Source of the DNA: Bradyrhizobium pachyrhizi
GTDB lineage: Bacteria; Pseudomonadota; Alphaproteobacteria; Rhizobiales; Xanthobacteraceae
Assembly: GCF_001189245.1 (NCBI RefSeq)
Contig: NZ_LFIQ01000052.1
Coordinates: 1 to 64,000 of the forward strand
Length of the DNA stretch: 64,000 bases
Reading direction: 5' to 3'
This document shows, piece after piece, positions 39,938-48,621 of this stretch (its first letter is position 1; each line of letters opens with the position of its first letter). The notes under the pieces were generated by a model. The model did not search any database. It saw nothing but the letters and a program-made list of their open reading frames with translations, and had not been told where the DNA came from. The translations under genes and the position numbers were made by a program.

Positions 39938-40051
39938 GAGGGATTGTCATTCCATGAGAACTCGACCCTGCGTCCAATAGGTCTGCTCCCGCATTCACAT
40001 GGGAAAGTCAGCATGCGTGTCATGGCAGATGCGATGCGGCACTCAAACAAA

Positions 40052-40085
40052 CGGCCCCAGCACTCGGACAACGAGGCTGAGGCCG
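40052..40085. repeat. Hairpin repeat family C, copy 3
   Basis: cggccccagcactcggacaa cgaggctgaggccg: cggcc(cc)agc pairs with gct(ga)ggccg. Confidence 0.7.
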
Positions 40086-40176
40086 GGGAGCGCCCGTGGG
40101 GTAGGGAAAGATTATGGACACCCCCGCGTAAGCTAGAACCTCGATGGCACGGAAGGGCATTTGCATATGTGAATGA

Positions 40177-40229
40177 GTGTCCTGATTTCCCCAAGCGAGT
40201 GTCCTAACTAGGACAGCACCTCAACCGGG
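40177..40229. repeat. Repeat B, copy 1
   Basis: gtgtcctgatttccccaagc, then gagtgtcctaactaggacag cacctcaaccggg. Contains the small palindrome gtcctaactaggac. Repeated with changes at 40547-40600. Confidence 0.7.
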
Positions 40230-40232
40230 CGG

Positions 40233-40288
40233 CTGTCCGTATTGATGCCCCGTGTCCTAGGTTGATTTTGGAAGTGTCCTAATTAGAA
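40233..40288. repeat. Repeat A, copy 2
   Basis: ctgtccgtattgatgccccg, then tgtcctaggttgattttgga agtgtcctaatt. Matches 38803-38860. Confidence 0.7.
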
Positions 40289-40290
40289 AA

Positions 40291-40320
40291 CGGCCCCAGC
40301 GCCGGGAGAGCGCTAAGGCC
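40291..40320. repeat. Hairpin repeat family C, copy 4
   Basis: cggccccagcgccgggagag cgctaaggcc. The arms pair (ggcc(cc)agcg with cgctaaggcc). Confidence 0.7.
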
Positions 40321-40546
40321 AAGTTGACGTCTCCAATGAGCTACGGCAGTTCAGCCGATCAGAAGCCAGCCTAAGCTGATGATGAACGCGACGAGCGATA
40401 TCCCCGCCAAACCTATGAGGCTGAACTCGACGCCATCTAAATCGGTCCTGAACATAATGTTCAAAGTGTTACACGTCTGATCAGGCGGGCGCTTTAGCGT
40501 ATGTCAGTCAGCGGCAGTGTCCCATTCCAGATTCCACCGGGCATCA

Positions 40547-40600
40547 GGTGTCCTGACTTCCCTCTCCGAGTGTCCTAACCGGGACAGTACCTCAACCGGC
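40547..40600. repeat. Repeat B, copy 2
   Basis: gtgtcctgacttccctctcc gagtgtcctaaccgggacag, followed by tacctcaaccggc. Matches 40177-40229, with the inner palindrome changed to gtcctaaccgggac. Confidence 0.7.
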
Positions 40601-40619
40601 ATTGCCGCCAAGGCGGACG

Positions 40620-40862
40620 CTACTGCGGCTCCCCGACGGAGGAGCGCGCCGGCGGATTTGGATCGCTGAACCAGTACCAGGATGCGAGGGCATGGACGCC
40701 GACGCCGATCAGGAAGATGCCGGCGTAGAGCTCGACTGCGTGATTCATCGCCAGCAGGCGGGCGTGCGGCGCGGCACCCTGGCCCTGGTAGGTCCAGACC
40801 CAATGCCCCACGGCGACGATGCCAATGCCGAGCGTGGCGATGGCTCGGCCGAATGCATTCAT
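40620..40862 (-). CDS. Small membrane protein (80 aa)
   Basis: An 80-aa hypothetical starting MNAFGRAIATLGIGIVAVGH, with two hydrophobic helices (about residues 5-25 and 45-65) and a Pro-rich hydrophilic end. The reading frame extends upstream to 41102 but that part is the repeat at 40985-41112, so I use the ATG at 40862. Reads like the small DUF-type inner-membrane proteins of proteobacteria; no family assigned. Confidence 0.5.
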   Translation of the reverse strand: MNAFGRAIATLGIGIVAVGHWVWTYQGQGAAPHARLLAMNHAVELYAGIFLIGVGVHALASWYWFSDPNPPARSSVGEPQ

Positions 40863-40984
40863 CCTCACGCGATGGTCTCCCAACTCGCCTGGCCCAGTAA
40901 AATTACCGGGCGAAGCTGACGCGGACCTGACATGGGACATCGAAAGAAGCCCGGATGAAGCCACGAAATCAGAAGCCCGCCAGC

Positions 40985-41112
40985 TCCTTCCCCCTGCAAG
41001 GGGGAAGGTCGGGATGGGGGTCAGCCGCAGGCGACGCTGCAAGCGGAGAGAGCAGATCCCCACCCGCTTTGCTCTGCGAGCAAAGCGACCTCCCCTTTTC
41101 AAGAGGAGGTAG
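40985..41112. repeat. Dispersed repeat with 'ccttccccctgcaaggggg' ends
   Basis: Copy of the element at 21681-21807, with the same internal gagagcagatccccacccgc and tttgctctgcgagcaaagcg segments. End arms ccttccccctgcaaggggga and acctccccttttcaagagg. Confidence 0.8.
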
Positions 41113-41116
41113 GAAT

Positions 41117-41238
41117 GCGTAGCCCGGATGGAGCCAACGGGTCGCGCGAACGCGCGCCCGGTGACAGGCTCCGCGAAAATCCGGGGATCGTGCAGCCGAG
41201 AGACCTACCCGGATTGCGCTGCGCTTCATCCGGGCTAC
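41117..41238. repeat. Palindromic repeat with 'gtagcccggatg' ends
   Basis: Opens gtagcccggatggagccaac and closes gcttcatccgggctacg; the ends form a perfect inverted pair. Located just 30 bases past the acdS stop codon, where it may terminate acdS transcription. Confidence 0.75.
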
Positions 41239-41267
41239 GAAGCCACGAAATCAGAAGCCGGCTCGCC

Positions 41268-42281
41268 TCAGCCGTTCCTGAACGCGTAGGCGTAGCCGTT
41301 GAGCGCCGGTGCGCCGCCGAGATGCGCGTAGAGCACTTTCGATCCGGCCGGGAAGAAGCCCTTCTGGACCAGATCGATCATGCCCTGCATCGACTTGCCC
41401 TCATAGACGGGGTCGGTGATCATGCCCTCGAGCCGCGCGCTGAGGCGGATCGCCTCCTTCGTCTCCTCCGACGGCACGCCGTAGGCGGGATAGGCGTAGT
41501 CCTCGATCAGCACGACATCATCCTCGACGATGTCGCGGCCGAGCTCGACCAGCTTTGCCGTGTTCTGCGCGATCGACAGCACCTGCGCCTTGGTCTGCGC
41601 CGGCGTGAACGAACCGTCGATGCCGATCACGTTGCGCGCACGCCCATCGGCGGCGAAGCCGACCAGCATGCCGGCATGGGTCGAGCCGGTCACCGTGCAG
41701 ACGATGATGTAGTCGAACTTGACGCCGAGCTGGCGCTCCTGCGCGCGCACCTCTTCGGCGAACCCGACATAGCCGAGCCCGCCATATTTGTGCACGGACG
41801 CACCGGCCGGAATCGCATAGGGCTTGCCGCCCGCCGCCTTCACTTCCTCGATCGCCTGCTCCCAGCTCTTGCGGATGCCGATGTCGAAGCCTTCGTCGAC
41901 CAGCCGCACATCGGCGCCCATCACCCGCGAGAGCAGGATGTTGCCGACGCGATCATAGACCGCGTCCTCATGCGGCACCCAGCTTTCCTGCACCAGCCGG
42001 CACTTCATGCCGATCTTGGCCGCGACGGCCGCGACCATGCGGGTGTGGTTCGACTGCACGCCGCCGATCGAGACCAGCGTGTCGGCGTTGGAGGCGATCG
42101 CATCGGGGATGATGTATTCGAGCTTGCGCAGCTTGTTGCCGCCATAGGCGAGCCCGGAATTGCAATCCTCGCGCTTGGCATAGAGCTCGACCTTGCCGCC
42201 GAGATGCTTTGACAGCCGATCGAGCTTCTCGATGGCGGTCGGCCCGAATGTGAGCGGATAGCGCGCGAACTTCTCCAGCAT
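41268..42281 (-). CDS. acdS: 1-aminocyclopropane-1-carboxylate deaminase
   Basis: PLP enzyme, 337 aa, converting the ethylene precursor ACC to 2-oxobutanoate and ammonia, lowering plant ethylene during root colonisation. The pyridoxal-lysine is Lys50 in [10 protein letters not shown] (Lys51 in the Pseudomonas enzyme). The tell-tale residues that separate ACC deaminases from D-cysteine desulfhydrases are present: the Tyr-Glu pair in DPVYEGKS and the Leu in AHLGGAPAL. Length matches the family. It is divergent from an Lrp-type regulator with a shared 161-bp promoter region. A very good identification. Confidence 0.95.
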   Translation of the reverse strand: MLEKFARYPLTFGPTAIEKLDRLSKHLGGKVELYAKREDCNSGLAYGGNKLRKLEYIIPDAIASNADTLVSIGGVQSNHTRMVAAVAAKIGMKCRLVQESWVPHEDAVYDRVGNILLSRVMGADVRLVDEGFDIGIRKSWEQAIEEVKAAGGKPYAIPAGASVHKYGGLGYVGFAEEVRAQERQLGVKFDYIIVCTVTGSTHAGMLVGFAADGRARNVIGIDGSFTPAQTKAQVLSIAQNTAKLVELGRDIVEDDVVLIEDYAYPAYGVPSEETKEAIRLSARLEGMITDPVYEGKSMQGMIDLVQKGFFPAGSKVLYAHLGGAPALNGYAYAFRNG

Positions 42282-42406
42282 GCTGGCATCCTCTTTGGTG
42301 GTCTGGAACGGCGGCCACAGCTATCACCCCTGGCGCGAAAGGTGCTCTCTAACTCGGCTCGCGTAGTTCCTAAAGATTGCTGGATCTGGCCCAAATGATA
42401 TGTTTT

Positions 42407-42434
42407 CTCTCACAAAATTCGCTAATGGTGAGAG
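42407..42434. promoter_or_regulatory. Inverted repeat, probable AcdR operator
   Basis: ctctcac (42407-42413) and gtgagag (42428-42434) form a perfect 7-bp inverted repeat with a 14-base spacer, in the acdS-acdR divergent region and ending 8 bases before the acdR start. Lrp-type proteins bind such sites and commonly repress their own gene. The alternative upstream ATG at 42425 would lie inside it, favouring the start at 42443. Confidence 0.55.
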
Positions 42435-42442
42435 ATTCTTCC

Positions 42443-42907
42443 ATGCCCGCGCGTCTCGATCGCATCGACCTCAAGATGTTGAGATTGCTGCAAAAGAACG
42501 GCCGGCTCAGCAATGCCGAGCTGGCCGATCAGGTCGGCGTCAGCCCCGCCACCTGCCATCGCCGGACGCAAGCGCTGTTCGACGAGGGGTATCTCAGCGG
42601 CGTCCGCGCCATGGTGGCGCCGCGCAAGCTCGGCAAGGGCACGCTGGTCATGGTCGGCGTCGTGCTCGACCGCTCGACGCCGGAGAGCTTTGCGAGCTTC
42701 GAGCAGGCGGTGGCGAAGCTCAAATGCGTGCTCGACTGCCACCTCGTCGCCGGCGATTTCGACTACTTCCTCAAGATCCGCGCCGGCGACGTCGACGACT
42801 TCAAGCGCATCCATGGCGATCAGCTGATCGCGCTGCCCGGCGTGCGGCAGACCCGCACCTTCTTCGTCATGAAGGAGGTAGTGGACAATGCGGCGCTGGA
42901 GTTCTGA
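42443..42907 (+). CDS. acdR: Lrp/AsnC-family regulator of ACC deaminase
   Basis: A 154-aa regulator: N-terminal winged HTH (about residues 5-60; LLQKNGRLSNAELADQVGVS, ATCHRR recognition helix) and a C-terminal RAM/ligand domain (VMVGVVLDRSTPESFASF ... LVAGDFDYFLKI). The divergent position next to acdS is the arrangement known for acdR, which activates acdS. ATG at 42443 has GGTGAGAG upstream; 42425 is an alternative. Confidence 0.9.
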   Translation: MPARLDRIDLKMLRLLQKNGRLSNAELADQVGVSPATCHRRTQALFDEGYLSGVRAMVAPRKLGKGTLVMVGVVLDRSTPESFASFEQAVAKLKCVLDCHLVAGDFDYFLKIRAGDVDDFKRIHGDQLIALPGVRQTRTFFVMKEVVDNAALEF

Positions 42908-43083
42908 ACCTGACGTGATCCCGGCACGGGCCGGGCGCCGTGAGCCGGCAGATCGGCCGGCCTGCCCGAGAGAAGTAATCCCTACATCCGACTTGATGGC
43001 CGGCGCAAACCGGCGCAGTCTCTCACTAAATCCCCGCGGGGGGCGGGGGTCGCGCGCGGATGCGCGGGGGACATCATCCGCGG

Positions 43084-44244
43084 ATGACAATCATGAATGC
43101 CACGGCGATCCGACTGGTCATTCCGTTGCTGGCACTTGCCGCCGGCGGCACGGCGGCGCTCGTCTTCGGCATCCGCCAAACCCAGCAAATCCTGGGCGGG
43201 AACACGCCTTTGACGGCGACGGCACCATCCGCGCCGGCGGCTCCGGCGCGAGACCAAAGCAAGACCGCGCTGGCAAAGGCACAAACCGAGACCGCGGCGC
43301 TGGCCGACGTGCTGGCGGGACCGGCGCCGGCACCGGGCGGCGACGCGGTGCCGGAGTTCGACGTCGTCAACATCGAACCGACCGGCGAGACCGTTGTCGC
43401 CGGCCGGGCGCCACCGGGCACGACGGTGGAACTGCTGCGCAATGGCGAGGTGCACGATCGCGCCGTGGCAGACAAGTCCGGCCAGTTCGTCATGGTCCCG
43501 CGCCCGCTTCCGCCGGGAGACTATGACCTCACCCTGCGCATCACGCGCGACGGCAAGCAGGTGACCTCCAAACAAAGCGTGGCGGTGGCGCTCGAGGCTG
43601 CGACGAGGGAGCGGCCGATGGTGGCGCTGATGGCGCCGGACAAACCGGTCCGCGTGCTGTCGCAACCTGCGGCCACGGCGCCGGCGAAAGTGGCCATCGA
43701 GGCCGTCGAGACCGAACCGGACGGCAAGCTCCATGTGAGCGGTCAGGCAGCTCCCGGCGCGACCGTCAGGCTCTATCTCAACGGCAGCTTGATCACGTCC
43801 GCGACAGCCGACGAGGCGGGGCACCTCTCGGTCACGATCAACAAGGGCGTGACCGCCGGCAACTATCAGGTGCGGCTCGACGACGTCGACCCCACCTCCG
43901 GCAAGGTCCGCGCGCGGGCCGAGGTGCCGTTCAACGTTCCGGACACGATGACGACCGCATCGATCCCGGCATCGCCAACCTCGTCCGTCCGTGCGGATAT
44001 CGCCAAACCGCAGCTCGCCGCCGCGGCGACCACCACCGCATCTGATGTGAAGTCCCCCTCCGCTGTGATCGTGCCAAAGATCACCACGACCACCGTCGCC
44101 CGCGGCGACAGCCTGTGGCGGATCAGCCAGCGCGCATTCGGCGCCGGACAGCGCTACGCCGTGATCTATCGGGCCAACTCGCAGCAGATCCGCAATCCCA
44201 ATTTGATCTATCCCGGCCAGGTCTTCGTCGTGCCGGCAAAGTGA
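43084..44244 (+). CDS. LysM-domain protein with Ig-like repeats
   Basis: A 386-aa exported or membrane-anchored protein. Residues about 8-30 are hydrophobic. Two Ig/CARDB-like units (about 95-165, VNIEPTGETVVAGRAPPGTT; and about 205-280, VETEPDGKLHVSGQAAPGAT) precede a C-terminal LysM domain (about 335-386, VARGDSLWRISQRAFGAGQR ... YPGQVFVVPAK). LysM binds peptidoglycan glycans, so it probably tethers to the cell wall. Alternative start ATG at 43093. Common in Bradyrhizobium, with no known job. Confidence 0.83.
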   Translation: MTIMNATAIRLVIPLLALAAGGTAALVFGIRQTQQILGGNTPLTATAPSAPAAPARDQSKTALAKAQTETAALADVLAGPAPAPGGDAVPEFDVVNIEPTGETVVAGRAPPGTTVELLRNGEVHDRAVADKSGQFVMVPRPLPPGDYDLTLRITRDGKQVTSKQSVAVALEAATRERPMVALMAPDKPVRVLSQPAATAPAKVAIEAVETEPDGKLHVSGQAAPGATVRLYLNGSLITSATADEAGHLSVTINKGVTAGNYQVRLDDVDPTSGKVRARAEVPFNVPDTMTTASIPASPTSSVRADIAKPQLAAAATTTASDVKSPSAVIVPKITTTTVARGDSLWRISQRAFGAGQRYAVIYRANSQQIRNPNLIYPGQVFVVPAK

Positions 44245-44276
44245 GACCGGCCTTTCGCCAACGGTCACTTGCCGGG

Positions 44277-44645
44277 TTATTTCAGGAACGCCACGATCCT
44301 GGCGCGATCCTCCGCCGAGCGCACGCCGGTATACGGCTTCATGCCGTTGCCCGACACCACGGCCTCGGGATCCTCGATGAAGCGCAGCAGCGTGCTCTCA
44401 TCCCAGACGATGTCGGATGATTTCATCGCCTCCGAATAAGAAAAGTTCGCAACCGATCCGGCCTTGCGGCCGACGACATTGTGCAGGTTCGGGCCAACGC
44501 GGTTGTCGCCGTCCTTGACCGTATGGCAGGTGCGGCAGGAATTGTTGAACGCCTGCTCGCCGGACACGCCCGTATCCTGACCATGGGACGGCGACAGCGC
44601 CAGCGACATCAGCCCGCAAACGACGACGATGAATCCCGGCCGCAT
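44277..44645 (-). CDS. Cytochrome c, class I
   Basis: A 122-aa periplasmic monoheme cytochrome c. A signal peptide (MRPGFIVVVCGLMSLALSPS) is followed by heme site CRTCH (about residues 37-41), the GPNLHNVVGR loop, and the axial methionine in GNGMKPYTGV. Resembles the short c2/c552-type proteins. Carries electrons between respiratory complexes. No redox enzyme is next to it. Confidence 0.88.
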   Translation of the reverse strand: MRPGFIVVVCGLMSLALSPSHGQDTGVSGEQAFNNSCRTCHTVKDGDNRVGPNLHNVVGRKAGSVANFSYSEAMKSSDIVWDESTLLRFIEDPEAVVSGNGMKPYTGVRSAEDRARIVAFLK

Positions 44646-44797
44646 CGATCACTCCGTCGGCAATTGCGCCAGGCAAACAGGCGCGCGCAGCACCACGTCT
44701 CGGGTGCCATGCCGTCAACGCAGAGGCGCCGTGAAAGGTCCGCTCGCGGCAGCCCCACATCTGGCGCAGATGCGCGCGCCGCACTAGATGTGCTGCC

Positions 44798-45601
44798 ATG
44801 CAACACCCCGCCCTCGAGGATTTCGTCGCCAGCCACAAGCGCCTGTTTGTCCTGACCGGAGCCGGCTGCAGCACGAATTCCGGCATTCCCGATTATCGCG
44901 ACAGTGACGGCAACTGGAAGCGGACGCGCCCGGTGACGATCCAGGCGTTCTTGGGCGAAGCGGCGACGCGGCAGCGCTATTGGGCGCGCAGCATGGTGGG
45001 CTGGCGGCGGTTCGGCCGCGCCGCGCCAAATGGCGCGCATCGCGCACTGGCCAAGCTCGAACAGCAAGGGCGCTGCGAGCTGCTGCTGACGCAGAATGTC
45101 GACCGCCTGCACCAGGCCGCCGGCAGCCAGCGGGTAATCGACCTGCACGGCCGGCTCGACGTGGTGCGCTGCCTCGGCTGCGGCGCGACGATGCCGCGCG
45201 AACAATTCCAGGACGAGCTCGCGCGACGAAACCCCGCCTGGCTCGCGCTCGATGCCGCCGACGCACCCGACGGCGACGCCGATCTCGAGCAGGATTTTTC
45301 GTCGTTTGTGGTGCCGGTCTGCGAGGCCTGCGGCGCCGTGCTGAAACCCGATGTGGTGTTCTTCGGCGAGAATGTGCCGCGCGATACGGTCGCGTCAGCG
45401 CAGGCCCATCTCGAGCAGGCCGACGCCGTGCTGGTGGTCGGCTCCTCGCTGATGGTCTATTCCGGCTTTCGCTTCGTCCGAATGGCAGAGCAGCGCGGCC
45501 TGCCGATTGCCGCCGTCAATCTCGGCCGCACCCGCGCCGACGAACTGCTCACGCTCAAGATCGAGGATAGTTGTGAGAGCGCGCTGGCGTTCTTGCTGTA
45601 G
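44798..45601 (+). CDS. NAD-dependent protein deacylase (sirtuin)
   Basis: A 267-aa Sir2-family enzyme removing acyl groups from protein lysines with NAD. Signature blocks: GAGCSTNSGIPDYRD (residues 21-35), TQNVDRLHQAAGS (about 100-112), catalytic His in DLHGR (about 119), zinc cysteines CLGC (about 127) and CEAC (about 172), VVFFGENVP and VVGSSLMVYSG. The sequence fits the class II-like bacterial group. In front of it on the other strand is the cytochrome c; spacing suggests separate promoters. Confidence 0.92.
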   Translation: MQHPALEDFVASHKRLFVLTGAGCSTNSGIPDYRDSDGNWKRTRPVTIQAFLGEAATRQRYWARSMVGWRRFGRAAPNGAHRALAKLEQQGRCELLLTQNVDRLHQAAGSQRVIDLHGRLDVVRCLGCGATMPREQFQDELARRNPAWLALDAADAPDGDADLEQDFSSFVVPVCEACGAVLKPDVVFFGENVPRDTVASAQAHLEQADAVLVVGSSLMVYSGFRFVRMAEQRGLPIAAVNLGRTRADELLTLKIEDSCESALAFLL

Positions 45602-45618
45602 GCCGCTGGCCTCTCCAG

Positions 45619-45733
45619 GTCATTGCGAGCGAAGCGAAGCAATCTATCGTCACCCCACGCGCGGAGGGATGGATTGCGTCGCGGAGCCTGTCATCCGGCG
45701 GCGCCTTGCGCCGACCGGGTGGCTCGCAATGAC
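45619..45733. repeat. Palindromic repeat with 'cattgcgagc' ends
   Basis: Opens cattgcgagcgaagcgaagc and closes gtggctcgcaatgac, inverted ends; the interior holds ggattgcgtcgcggagcctg and gcggcgccttgcgccg (hairpin). It lies between convergent genes. Typical dispersed element of Bradyrhizobium genomes. Confidence 0.75.
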
Positions 45734-45757
45734 GGAGCAAGCGGTCACAACCAGCTC

Positions 45758-46054
45758 TCACGCGCGATGGCGCGGCGCCTTGGCCATCGGCATGTTGGCG
45801 TTCCAGTGCGTCCAGCTGACGCTGGCGAGGCTGCCGAGATCCGTCGCCAGCGGGCGACGGGTACGGCGCTCGTACTCGGCGATGCAGCGGCCCGACTCGC
45901 CGATCTTGCGCTGCAATTCGTCGATCGTCATCTGCGTCGCGCGGCCGCAATTGGCCTTACCGAGCTGATCGGCCTCGATCGCCTTCAACGCCGCCCGCAG
46001 CTTCTTGAGCTGCGCGCGCTGCCAGGCAATGTGACTATCGCTGTCTGCCGTCAT
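45758..46054 (-). CDS. Hypothetical protein coupled to minE (98 aa)
   Basis: A 98-aa hypothetical beginning MTADSDSHIAWQRAQLKKLR, predicted mostly helical and charged (RAALKAIEADQL, MTIDELQRKIGESGRCIAEY). Its ATG overlaps the minE stop as ATGA, the same 4-nt overlap seen between minD and minE, so it looks like the fourth gene of the min operon rather than a shadow ORF. Function unknown; a coiled-coil-like helical segment lies at about residues 10-60. Confidence 0.65.
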   Translation of the reverse strand: MTADSDSHIAWQRAQLKKLRAALKAIEADQLGKANCGRATQMTIDELQRKIGESGRCIAEYERRTRRPLATDLGSLASVSWTHWNANMPMAKAPRHRA

Positions 46055-46332
46055 GTGGCCGCCACCATCTTCGATCGTTGCACGCCATTGGGAACCTCGA
46101 TGTCGACCTCGAGCATCGAGACGAACTTGCCACGGTCCATCCGGACCACGACCTTGTCGGGGTCGACGTCGATATGTTTGGAAACCACGCTCAGGATTTC
46201 CGAACGAAGTGTCTCCAGGAGATCCGGCGCGCCGGTCCGGCCACGCTCATGCGAAAGCAGGATCTGCAACCGCTCCCGCGCGACGGGCGCCGATGCGGCG
46301 CGGCCGCCGAACAGCCGCATTACGTTCATCAT
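46051..46332 (-). CDS. minE: Cell division topological specificity factor MinE
   Basis: A 93-aa MinE. The N-terminal anti-MinCD helix/membrane-binding region is visible (MMNVMRLFGGRAASAP, then ARERLQILLSHERG), followed by the beta-rich C-terminal domain (IDVDPDKVVVRMDRGKFVSM, LEVDIEVPN). It drives MinD oscillation so that the division ring forms at mid-cell. The ATG overlaps the minD stop (ATGA). Confidence 0.95.
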   Translation of the reverse strand: MMNVMRLFGGRAASAPVARERLQILLSHERGRTGAPDLLETLRSEILSVVSKHIDVDPDKVVVRMDRGKFVSMLEVDIEVPNGVQRSKMVAAT

Positions 46333-47144
46333 GCCGCCCTCCGTCGCAGTAGCCGGTCCATCAGCCCCTTGCGTTGAACCGGTACGGTCATCTCCACCGC
46401 CTCGCCCATCAGGCGGCGTACCGCGTCGGTATAGGCCCGCGCCGGCGCGCTGCTTGCTGCGTTCAGCGTGACCGGACAGCCGACATTGGAAGCGCGCAGC
46501 ACGTCCTGGCTTTCCGGGACGATGCCGAGCAAGGGGGTCGCAAGGATTTCCAGGATGTCGTCGATCGACAGCATCTCGCCGCGCGCGGCGCGGCCGGCAT
46601 CATAGCGGGTGACCAGAAGATGCTTCTCGACTCGCTCGCCGCGCTCGGCGCGGACCGTCTTGGAATCGAGCATGCCGATGATGCGATCGGAGTCGCGCAC
46701 CGACGACACTTCCGGATTGGTGACGATGATGGCCTCGTCGGCGTAGCGCATCGCGAGCGTCGCGCCGCGCTCGATACCGGCCGGGCTGTCGCACAGGATC
46801 CAGTCGAATTTGGTCTTGAGGTCGGCGATCACGCTCTTGATGCCCTCTTCGGTCAGCGCGTCCTTGTCGCGGGTCTGCGACGCCGGCAGCAGCCAGAGAT
46901 TCTCCAGCCGCTTGTCGCGGATCAGCGCCTGCGGCAGCTTGGCGACGCCCTGCACCACGTTGATGAGGTCGAACACCACCCGCCGCTCCGCGCCCATCAC
47001 GAGGTCGAGGTTGCGCAGGCCGACGTCGAAATCGATGACGACGACGTTCTGACCCATTTGTGCGAGCGCCGCGCCGAGCGCGGCGGTTGAGGTCGTCTTA
47101 CCGACCCCGCCCTTCCCAGACGTCACGACCAAAACCTTGGCCAT
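46329..47144 (-). CDS. minD: Septum-site-determining ATPase MinD
   Basis: A 271-aa ParA-type membrane-associated ATPase with the deviant Walker A motif GKGGVGKTT (10-18), the switch region DFDVGLRNLD, and the C-terminal amphipathic membrane-targeting helix QRKGLMDRLLRRR. It recruits MinC and MinE to the inner membrane. 21 bp after minC; overlaps minE by 4 nt. Confidence 0.97.
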   Translation of the reverse strand: MAKVLVVTSGKGGVGKTTSTAALGAALAQMGQNVVVIDFDVGLRNLDLVMGAERRVVFDLINVVQGVAKLPQALIRDKRLENLWLLPASQTRDKDALTEEGIKSVIADLKTKFDWILCDSPAGIERGATLAMRYADEAIIVTNPEVSSVRDSDRIIGMLDSKTVRAERGERVEKHLLVTRYDAGRAARGEMLSIDDILEILATPLLGIVPESQDVLRASNVGCPVTLNAASSAPARAYTDAVRRLMGEAVEMTVPVQRKGLMDRLLRRRAA

Positions 47145-47165
47145 TCTCTCTCTCCTTGTGGTCGG

Positions 47166-47882
47166 TCAGTTCAATGGTGTGATGCGCAGCATTTCGCCCT
47201 CGAGCCACGCCTGGGCGGGCCGGTTGCGCAAGCTGTCGGCGATTTCTTCCGCAGTCTGGTAGTAGCCGTCGATCGCGAGCAGCTCGGCCTCGATCCTCTG
47301 ACAGAAGATGCGGGCTGCCGAATTGCCGTTGATGCCAGCCATCGCGCGGCCGCGCAGAGTGCCGTAGACATGGATCGAGCCGCCGGCGACGATCTCGGCA
47401 CCGGAGCCGACCGAGCCGAGCACGGTGACATCGCCCTCGGCAAACACGATCGACTGACCGGAACGGACCGGGCTCTCCAGCAGCAGCGACGGCAACTTGG
47501 TCTTGTCCTTGTCCTTGTTTTTTTCCTGCACCTGCGGCTTCTGCGGCTCGACATGGGTGATCGCGCAGGCCCGGCCGCCGGTCAGAAGCGGCGGCATGTT
47601 GGCGCCGAGCTTCGATTCGTCGACGCCCTCGATGCCGAGGATGCGGATGTTGCGCTCACCGAGGCTGCCGATCAGATGCGCGATCGCGGTCTGGCTGAGA
47701 TCGACCGCCGAGAGGTCGAGCACGATGGGCTTGCCGGTGAAGAAACCCGGCGACTTCGCCAGCGTCGCGTCGATCTCGGCCAGCCAGGACACCACAGGCA
47801 CGACCGGCGAGAAAACGAACGCAACGTAGGAACGGCCGCGCATGCGGACCTGCTGACGTGCGACCTGTTGAGTTGCGTCCAT
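47166..47882 (-). CDS. minC: Septum-site-determining protein MinC
   Basis: A 238-aa FtsZ-ring inhibitor. The N-terminal domain (about residues 10-105) has the SFYAFVFSP-like VAFVFSPVVPV region; a charged linker (KPQVQEKNKDKDKTK) leads to the C-terminal beta-helix domain (VRSGQSIVFAEGDVTVLGSV, GAEIVAGGSIHVYGTLRGRA). First gene of the min operon. Confidence 0.95.
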   Translation of the reverse strand: MDATQQVARQQVRMRGRSYVAFVFSPVVPVVSWLAEIDATLAKSPGFFTGKPIVLDLSAVDLSQTAIAHLIGSLGERNIRILGIEGVDESKLGANMPPLLTGGRACAITHVEPQKPQVQEKNKDKDKTKLPSLLLESPVRSGQSIVFAEGDVTVLGSVGSGAEIVAGGSIHVYGTLRGRAMAGINGNSAARIFCQRIEAELLAIDGYYQTAEEIADSLRNRPAQAWLEGEMLRITPLN

Positions 47883-48118
47883 CGCCCCTGACTCGGTTGT
47901 CTTGTCGAATGGTTAACAATCGGACCGCATGGTTAATCAAAGGTTAACGCGGTCAGGGTTTTCACCGATTTGGACAGCGCTCGCCCGGGAGCCTCGAAAC
48001 GCGCTTTGGCGTTTGAACAGGTGCGGAATTGGGGGAGATACGACCGCGTTTTTGAGCTGGATCAATTTTCTTCGCGCCAGACGGGGTTATCATTCCGCGA
48101 GCGTTTGCAGACCACGTC

Positions 48119-48307
48119 ATGACCCACTCCAGCTGGATCGAGATCCTGCGGTGCCCGAAATGCCGACGCACGGGCCACGCTGAGCTTTCCGAGGTCGCCC
48201 CGTTTCGCAACCGAATTGTTCGGGTCTCGGAGGAATTCGAAATTCGCGCCGACGAGCGCGGCGACGATTTCCAGTGCCGAGCCTGCAAGCTGCCAGCCCT
48301 GCCATGA
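48119..48307 (+). CDS. Small zinc-ribbon-like protein (62 aa)
   Basis: A 62-aa protein with two Cys pairs, CPKC (about residues 12-15) and CRAC (about 53-56), the spacing of a small zinc ribbon. It starts MTHSSWIEILRC. Proteins of this style are frequent and uncharacterised in Bradyrhizobium. Weak ribosome-binding site, single gene. Confidence 0.55.
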   Translation: MTHSSWIEILRCPKCRRTGHAELSEVAPFRNRIVRVSEEFEIRADERGDDFQCRACKLPALP

Positions 48308-48621
48308 CAGCGCATGTCTTGGCGCGCATCCGCCAATCACGCCAAAAAATTGTCATTGGATCAATTAATTGCAGCTATTCCGGCTTGATATTCGCCGACT
48401 TGACGATCAGCCACCATTTCTCGACCTCGACGGCTGCCTCAGGTCGATCACCCTGACGAGGTCGACGCCGCAATCAAACTCCACTTGCGGGAGTTCGCGC
48501 CAAGCGTATCACCCGCCGGCAAGCGCGACCTGGCGGCGACGCGATCTATTTTGGTCTAAGAGGATTGGCCCGCCGAAGACCCGCGACTTCGTCGCGGGCC
48601 TCCCGGGAACGGCTACGCCGA
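48308..48621. other. Intergenic region with one strong hairpin
   Basis: 314 bases without a gene. A perfect 8-bp stem with a TTC loop, cccgcgac-ttc-gtcgcggg (48580-48598), lies just past the stop of the 86-aa gene (minus strand) and may slow or end its transcript, although no T-run follows. Confidence 0.45.

Larger units (their letters stand above)
39877..40619. other. Gene-free repeat island
   Basis: 743 bases without a credible gene. It carries four family C hairpins, two copies of repeat B and one of repeat A (separate entries). Between them are simple sequences such as cctgagttcgatgcc only weakly like coding DNA. Likely the wreck of a mobile element or phage-derived module rather than a normal operon spacer. 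Confidence 0.6.

Noticed and set aside
38803-40600. Short repeats considered as a CRISPR array
   Set aside because: Units are unequal in length, not spaced evenly, and there are no unique spacers of constant size or cas genes.
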